From Oscillospiraceae bacterium (GTDB lineage: Bacteria; Bacillota; Clostridia; Oscillospirales; CAG-272): DNA of 18,533 nucleotides. Below the pieces are notes generated by a model. That model ran no database searches. It was given only the letters and a program-made list of their open reading frames with translations, and had not been told where the DNA came from. The DNA is taken from the NCBI GenBank assembly GCA_015065045.1, contig SVRB01000018.1, forward strand, positions 1 through 18,533. Reading direction: 5' to 3'. A program made the translations under genes and the position numbers. Positions 15,053 through 18,533 of the stretch are shown piece by piece. Each line of letters opens with the position of its first letter. The first letter of the stretch is position 1.

Positions 15053-16195
15053 TTATTTGTCATTAAGCTCTAACAATCTAAATACCTGATATGCTGTGGC
15101 TGTTAAATTATCATAAGCATTTGCAGGGTCAAGCGCCTCTTCCAAGCTAACAACACCGCGCAATATAGAAAAAAACGCGTCTACCCCGTAATCGTTACAA
15201 ATCTCAGCATCATCTGTTACGCATCCCGAAAAAGCAATAACCCTCTTGCCGTGCTTCTTCGCAAGCTTTGCGACACCTATAGGCGCTTTACCCATAACAG
15301 TCTGCGAATCAAGCCTGCCCTCGCCCGTAACAACGATATCGGCAGATTCAATATACTTTTCAATTCCCGATTCCTCGAGAACGATATCAACACCCGACTT
15401 TAATTTCGCATTGGTAAATGCCAAAAATGCAAATCCAAGTCCACCTGCAGCGCCGGCGCCGGCATGTTCTGCATCTGCTTTATCTGTAATTTTATTTGCA
15501 AGCATCGCGTAATTTTTGAGCCACCTATCCATATCGGCTATCATTTCCGGAGTTGCACCCTTTTGCGGAGCAAATACAGCGCTGCATCCATTTTCGCCGC
15601 AAAGAGGATTCGTTACATCACAAGCAATATTAAAAGTACACTCTTTCAGTTCGGACATAACCTTACTCGTATCTATTTTACTCAAACAAGCAAGTCCCTT
15701 TGCACCAAGCTCTATCGGGTTATTATTTTCATCTAAAAATTCATATCCCAAAGCTCTTAACATACCTGTTCCGCCATCGTTCGTCGCACTTCCGCCAATT
15801 CCTACGATAAAGCGTCTGCAGCCTTTATTTATAGCATCCTTTATAAGCTCTCCCACACCGTATGTAGTGGTGTTCATCGGATTTCTTTCATTTTCGGAAA
15901 CAAGCGTGATCCCTGCTGCCGATGCCATTTCAATAACTGCAGTATTGGTGTTCTTTAAAATACAATATTTTGCATTTACAGTTCTCAGAAGCGGTCCGTT
16001 TACAGACACTTCAACCTCTCGAGAATCCAAAACAGAAGACAAAGCTGCTACCGTTCCCTCTCCGCCGTCAGCCAAAGACGAAACAAACACGTCCGAGTTT
16101 TTATTCAATCTAATGATGGCATCCTTTACGGCATTACCTGCCTGCGAAGACGATAAGCTGCCCTTAAAGGAATCGATTGCAACAACAACACGCAT
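15053..16195 (-). CDS. glxK: Glycerate kinase (GlxK/GarK family)
   Basis: It phosphorylates D-glycerate with ATP, feeding it into glycolysis; characterised members of this family make 2-phosphoglycerate. The 380-residue protein has the family blocks VVVAIDSFKGSLSS (3-16), SLADGGEGTVAAL (40-52), GIGGSATNDGGTGML (132-146), CDVTNPLCGENG, GAGAAGGLGFAF and TGEGRLDSQT. GAGGAG (complement of 16203-16208) is seven bases before the ATG. It is the first gene of a two-gene operon with larA, driven by the promoter at 16231-16259. Which symbol (glxK, garK) fits is not decidable here. Confidence 0.92.
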   Translation of the reverse strand: MRVVVAIDSFKGSLSSSQAGNAVKDAIIRLNKNSDVFVSSLADGGEGTVAALSSVLDSREVEVSVNGPLLRTVNAKYCILKNTNTAVIEMASAAGITLVSENERNPMNTTTYGVGELIKDAINKGCRRFIVGIGGSATNDGGTGMLRALGYEFLDENNNPIELGAKGLACLSKIDTSKVMSELKECTFNIACDVTNPLCGENGCSAVFAPQKGATPEMIADMDRWLKNYAMLANKITDKADAEHAGAGAAGGLGFAFLAFTNAKLKSGVDIVLEESGIEKYIESADIVVTGEGRLDSQTVMGKAPIGVAKLAKKHGKRVIAFSGCVTDDAEICNDYGVDAFFSILRGVVSLEEALDPANAYDNLTATAYQVFRLLELNDK

Positions 16196-16230
16196 CAGTA
16201 AGCTCCTCTGTAATCATAAAAATACACTAT

Positions 16231-16259
16231 ATTTTAACATAGTTATTCCCTAAATGCAA
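16231..16259 (-). promoter_or_regulatory. Promoter of the glycerate kinase-larA operon
   Basis: On the - strand TTGCAT (complement of 16254-16259) and TAAAAT (complement of 16231-16236) are separated by 17 bases, with TGT just before the -10 (extended -10). It lies about 40 bp upstream of the start codon. Confidence 0.7.
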
Positions 16260-16280
16260 CACCTGACATACACAAATACA

Positions 16281-16308
16281 AAAAAGCTCGTATTACTACG
16301 AGCTTTTT
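16281..16308 (-). terminator. Terminator of the perR-rubrerythrin operon
   Basis: AAAAAGCTCGTA (16281-16292) pairs perfectly with TACGAGCTTTTT (16297-16308) around a TTAC loop. It lies 14 bp past the rubrerythrin stop on the - strand and ends in T5 in that direction. Confidence 0.92.
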
Positions 16309-16322
16309 CTATGATACTAAAA

Positions 16323-16859
16323 TCAATAATTTTCAGCTTTAACCTGGAAGTATGCCTTGGGATGTTCGCATACGGGGCATATTTCGGGAGCTTTCTTACC
16401 GATGTGGATATGTCCGCAGTTTGAGCACTGCCAGATTGTTTCGCCATCTCTTGAGAATACTACTTCGCCGTTTACTCTTTCAAGAAGTGTGCGGTAACGG
16501 TTTTCGTGTTCCTTTTCAATTCTGCCTACAGCTTCAAAGAGATATGCGATTTTATCAAATCCTTCTTCTTTTGCTTCCTTTGCAAATGTAGCGTACATAT
16601 CTGTCCATTCATAGTTTTCGCCCATAGCAGCATCAAGAAGGTTTTCAGCTGTTGTGCCTACGCCGTCATGAAGAAGCTTGTACCAGATCTTTGCGTGTTC
16701 CATTTCGTTCTTTGCAGTTTCTTCAAAGATAGCAGCTATCTGAACATAACCCTCTTTCTTTGCCTTAGATGCAAAATATGTGTACTTGTTTCTTGCCTGT
16801 GATTCGCCTGCAAATGCAGCCATAAGATTAGCTTCTGTTCTTGAACCTTTCAATTCCAT
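16323..16859 (-). CDS. rbr: Rubrerythrin
   Basis: Rubrerythrin is a cytosolic non-haem iron peroxidase that removes hydrogen peroxide in anaerobes. The 178-residue protein has an N-terminal four-helix diiron domain with Glu19, the first ExxH (Glu52-His55), Glu95 and the second ExxH (Glu115-His118). A C-terminal rubredoxin-like domain binds one iron through Cys145, Cys148, Cys161 and Cys164 (CSNC...CPVC). Length and domain order are standard. It follows the PerR-type regulator gene by 35 bp, with AAGGAG as ribosome site, so both probably share one transcript induced by peroxide. The electron donor (rubredoxin or a reductase) is not nearby. Confidence 0.97.
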   Translation of the reverse strand: MELKGSRTEANLMAAFAGESQARNKYTYFASKAKKEGYVQIAAIFEETAKNEMEHAKIWYKLLHDGVGTTAENLLDAAMGENYEWTDMYATFAKEAKEEGFDKIAYLFEAVGRIEKEHENRYRTLLERVNGEVVFSRDGETIWQCSNCGHIHIGKKAPEICPVCEHPKAYFQVKAENY

Positions 16860-16894
16860 AGTAAATTTCTCCTTTTGATTTATAAATATATTTT

Positions 16895-17287
16895 TTAATT
16901 ATTATCTCTTGAACATTCCGGACATATACCCTCAAAACAAATCTCATATCCGGTAATTTTGTATCCGCAGCACTTTTCGGGAACTACCTTTATACTATAT
17001 TCCTCTAAGTACTCCGAATCGGCAACGCTTCCGCACTTTGTGCATTTCACGTGGTAATGACGGCTCAGCGTCTTATCATATCTGTCAGGCCCGTCGAGCA
17101 CTCTCACTCTGTAAACCTCACCCTTTTCGGCAAGATCGTTTAAAATCCTGTACACCGTCGAACGACTTATTGTAGGACACTGTTCTTTTACCTTTTCAAA
17201 AACTTCATCAGCGGACGGGTGAGTACACATGTTTAAAACGATATCTCGTATCAAACTCTTTTGATACGTATTTCTTTCTTTTTTCAT
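16895..17287 (-). CDS. perR: PerR-type Fur-family peroxide-sensing repressor
   Basis: This 130-residue Fur-family repressor has a winged helix ending in the recognition helix SRSTVYRILNDL, then a dimerisation domain. Counting from ATG 17287, the peroxide-sensing metal site of Bacillus PerR is present: His23 (THPSADE), Asp71 (DRYD), His77 and His79 (SRHYH) and Asp90. The structural zinc site is Cys82, Cys85, Cys122 and Cys125. These, together with the adjacent rubrerythrin gene, favour PerR over Fur or Zur. The N-terminus is about 12 residues shorter than in Bacillus. A GTG at 17293 would add two residues; ATG is preferred because GGAG lies seven bases before it within the AGGAGAGGAGAG stretch. 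It is first in the perR-rbr operon and probably autoregulated. Confidence 0.93.
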   Translation of the reverse strand: MKKERNTYQKSLIRDIVLNMCTHPSADEVFEKVKEQCPTISRSTVYRILNDLAEKGEVYRVRVLDGPDRYDKTLSRHYHVKCTKCGSVADSEYLEEYSIKVVPEKCCGYKITGYEICFEGICPECSRDNN

Positions 17288-17309
17288 ACTCACTCTCCTC
17301 TCCTGTTTC

Positions 17310-17345
17310 TATTAGTATTATATCCTAATAAGTACAACTTGTCAA
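17310..17345 (-). promoter_or_regulatory. perR-rbr promoter with overlapping palindromic operator
   Basis: On the - strand TTGACA (complement of 17340-17345) and TATAAT (complement of 17317-17322) are 17 bases apart, a full consensus. A 21-bp palindrome (17310-17330; TATTAG and CTAATA arms, 9 of 10 facing pairs apart from the central mismatch and one T/C) covers the -10 and start site. Its position and AT-rich twofold symmetry fit a PerR/Fur-type operator, though it is not a close match to the Bacillus TTATAAT-1-ATTATAA box. Confidence 0.75.
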
Positions 17346-17372
17346 TAGTTTTTTGAAATTTTATAAAAAAAT

Positions 17373-17407
17373 AAACTGTACGGAATTATATTCATTCCGT
17401 ACAGTTT
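17373..17407 (-). terminator. Terminator of the trigger-factor lipoprotein gene
   Basis: AAACTGTACGGAAT (17373-17386) pairs perfectly with ATTCCGTACAGTTT (17394-17407) around a 7-base loop. On the - strand it is followed by TTTATTTTTTT and lies 13 bp after the stop codon. Confidence 0.92.
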
Positions 17408-17420
17408 TAATTACATATAT

Positions 17421-18497
17421 TTATGCTGCAGTTGTAACGTCCTGTTCCTTGTCTGCGGGAGAAGTTTCTACAGCAGAATCAAAATCAATAGAGTTTGCCT
17501 TAACAGCCATTTCAATGATCTTGTCCTTGTAGATATTGTACTTAATATTATCAACGCCTACGTAATCTTCATAAGCTTCGAGAGAGTCGTACTTGTTTTC
17601 CTTTGCCATTTCAAGTCCGAGTGTCTTATATTCTTCATCAGAGATCTCAATCTTGTTTTCTCTTACTGTAAGATATACAACCATTTCTTCTTTAACTGTA
17701 TTTCTTGAATTAGCAAGAGTTTCAGCAAAGAATGAATCAAGTGTAGAATAACCATAGTTTATAACAAGATTTTCAAGTGTTGTACCATAGTAGTTTATAG
17801 CCATAGTTTTGTATGCTTCGATTGTCTGGTTGTACAATTCCTTAGTTTCCTTTTCAGGATACTTTATTACTTCGCAAGACTTCAAAAATTCTTCCCAAAG
17901 GAGAGCTTCTACGTTATACTTTCTCTGATACTTAAGGAATTCGGAAACAGTCTTATATTCGCCGCTTTCCAATTCTTCGATCATCTTATCTGTAAGCTCG
18001 GGAATAACTTCTTTTTTAATGCTGTTGATCTTTACTGTGAACACAACGGGCTTACCTGCAAGATCTGCGCTGCTGTAGTTTTCGGGGAATGTAAGGTTAA
18101 GATCCTTTTCGTCACCGATATTCCAACCGATAAGACCATCTTCAAAGCCGGCAATAAATTTCTTTGAACCGATCGTAAGATCTGTACCCTTTGCAGATCC
18201 ACCTGTAAATTCCTTACCGTCAATCTTTCCAACGTAGTCAATGTTAACTATGTCATCCTTTGCAACAGGTCTATCTGTTACGTCAACTTTTTCCTTGTGC
18301 TTTTCAGCAACACTCTTTACTGCATCATCAATAGCTTTCTGCAATTTTTCTTCATCAAGCTTAACTTTGGGGAATGTACCGAGTGTAACGTATTCCTTCA
18401 ACTCGTAATCATAAAGTTTTTCGTTCTTCTTTCCGCATCCTGTAAAAACAACAGAGCAGATAAGCAAGAGCGCTAATACAAAACTGAGTTTTTTCAT
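17421..18497 (-). CDS. Trigger-factor-like lipoprotein with FKBP-type prolyl isomerase domain
   Basis: This 358-residue protein starts with a lipoprotein signal: MKK, a hydrophobic core and VFTGC, with Cys21 as the predicted lipidated residue. A charged linker leads to an FKBP-type domain (about 79-162: DDIVNIDYVGKIDGKEF, IAGFEDGLIGWNIGDEK, LTFPENY) and then a long helical region resembling the C-terminal chaperone domain of trigger factor (about 165-335). The tail is acidic and Ser/Thr-rich. It lacks the ribosome-binding N-terminal domain of true Tig. It is probably a membrane-anchored foldase acting on exported proteins outside the cytoplasmic membrane, playing a part like PrsA. AAGGAG lies before the ATG. 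It appears monocistronic, but its upstream region is cut by the window edge. Confidence 0.9.
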   Translation of the reverse strand: MKKLSFVLALLLICSVVFTGCGKKNEKLYDYELKEYVTLGTFPKVKLDEEKLQKAIDDAVKSVAEKHKEKVDVTDRPVAKDDIVNIDYVGKIDGKEFTGGSAKGTDLTIGSKKFIAGFEDGLIGWNIGDEKDLNLTFPENYSSADLAGKPVVFTVKINSIKKEVIPELTDKMIEELESGEYKTVSEFLKYQRKYNVEALLWEEFLKSCEVIKYPEKETKELYNQTIEAYKTMAINYYGTTLENLVINYGYSTLDSFFAETLANSRNTVKEEMVVYLTVRENKIEISDEEYKTLGLEMAKENKYDSLEAYEDYVGVDNIKYNIYKDKIIEMAVKANSIDFDSAVETSPADKEQDVTTAA

Positions 18498-18533
18498 GTT
18501 TTTGACTCCTTAGTATAGTCTAATAATATATCA

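Noticed and set aside
15516..16253. 245-codon frame on the + strand opposite glycerate kinase
   Set aside because: It is antisense to a well-supported gene and its residues mirror conserved kinase motifs. It has no ribosome site and runs into the kinase promoter.

Overview
The window looks like a chromosomal segment of an anaerobic, low-to-moderate GC member of the Bacillota, class Clostridia; a gut Oscillospirales/Ruminococcaceae-type genome is my guess. The grounds are strong AAGGAG ribosome sites, near-consensus TTGACA-17-TATAAT promoters, a tRNA-Thr T-box leader, a PerR/rubrerythrin pair, a clostridial-type trigger-factor lipoprotein, and short GGGAG-rich repeats of a kind I associate with gut Clostridia. 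Genus and species cannot be fixed from the sequence alone.

Left part, + strand: rpsU (ribosomal protein S21) with its terminator, a YifB/ComM-type AAA+ ATPase, and a D-amino acid aminotransferase. A seven-gene arginine operon follows, argG-argH-argC-argJ-argB-argD-argF (about 3.1-11.2 kb). It encodes the route from glutamate to arginine using the acetyl-recycling ornithine acetyltransferase ArgJ, and it starts from a consensus promoter overlapped by ARG-box-like operators. ArgB has the features of an arginine-inhibited kinase, so both transcriptional and allosteric feedback are expected. Carbamoyl-phosphate synthetase and ArgR are not in the window.

Right part, - strand, convergent with the arginine operon: thrS (lacking most of the TGS domain) behind a T-box riboswitch with an ACC specifier; a glycerate kinase-LarA (nickel-pincer hydroxyacid racemase family) operon; a perR-rubrerythrin oxidative-stress operon whose promoter is overlapped by a palindrome; and a lipoprotein with FKBP-like and trigger-factor-like regions.

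The most unusual material is non-coding. Downstream of both argJ and argF lies an AT-only or nearly AT-only hairpin with a very similar core, followed by a degenerate second copy of that gene's own 3' end, including the stop codon in the same frame ('ghost tails'). Past argF, an identical 36-bp palindromic terminator occurs twice, bracketing 276 bp that hold two inverted copies of a short structured repeat. A second cluster of ATGCAT-type operator motifs lies about 200 bp upstream of the argG promoter.

Gene-free stretches over 300 bp are 11167-11591 (ghost tail, terminators and repeats) and 13392-13748 (T-box leader and promoter). No tRNA, rRNA, CRISPR array, transposase or phage gene was seen.
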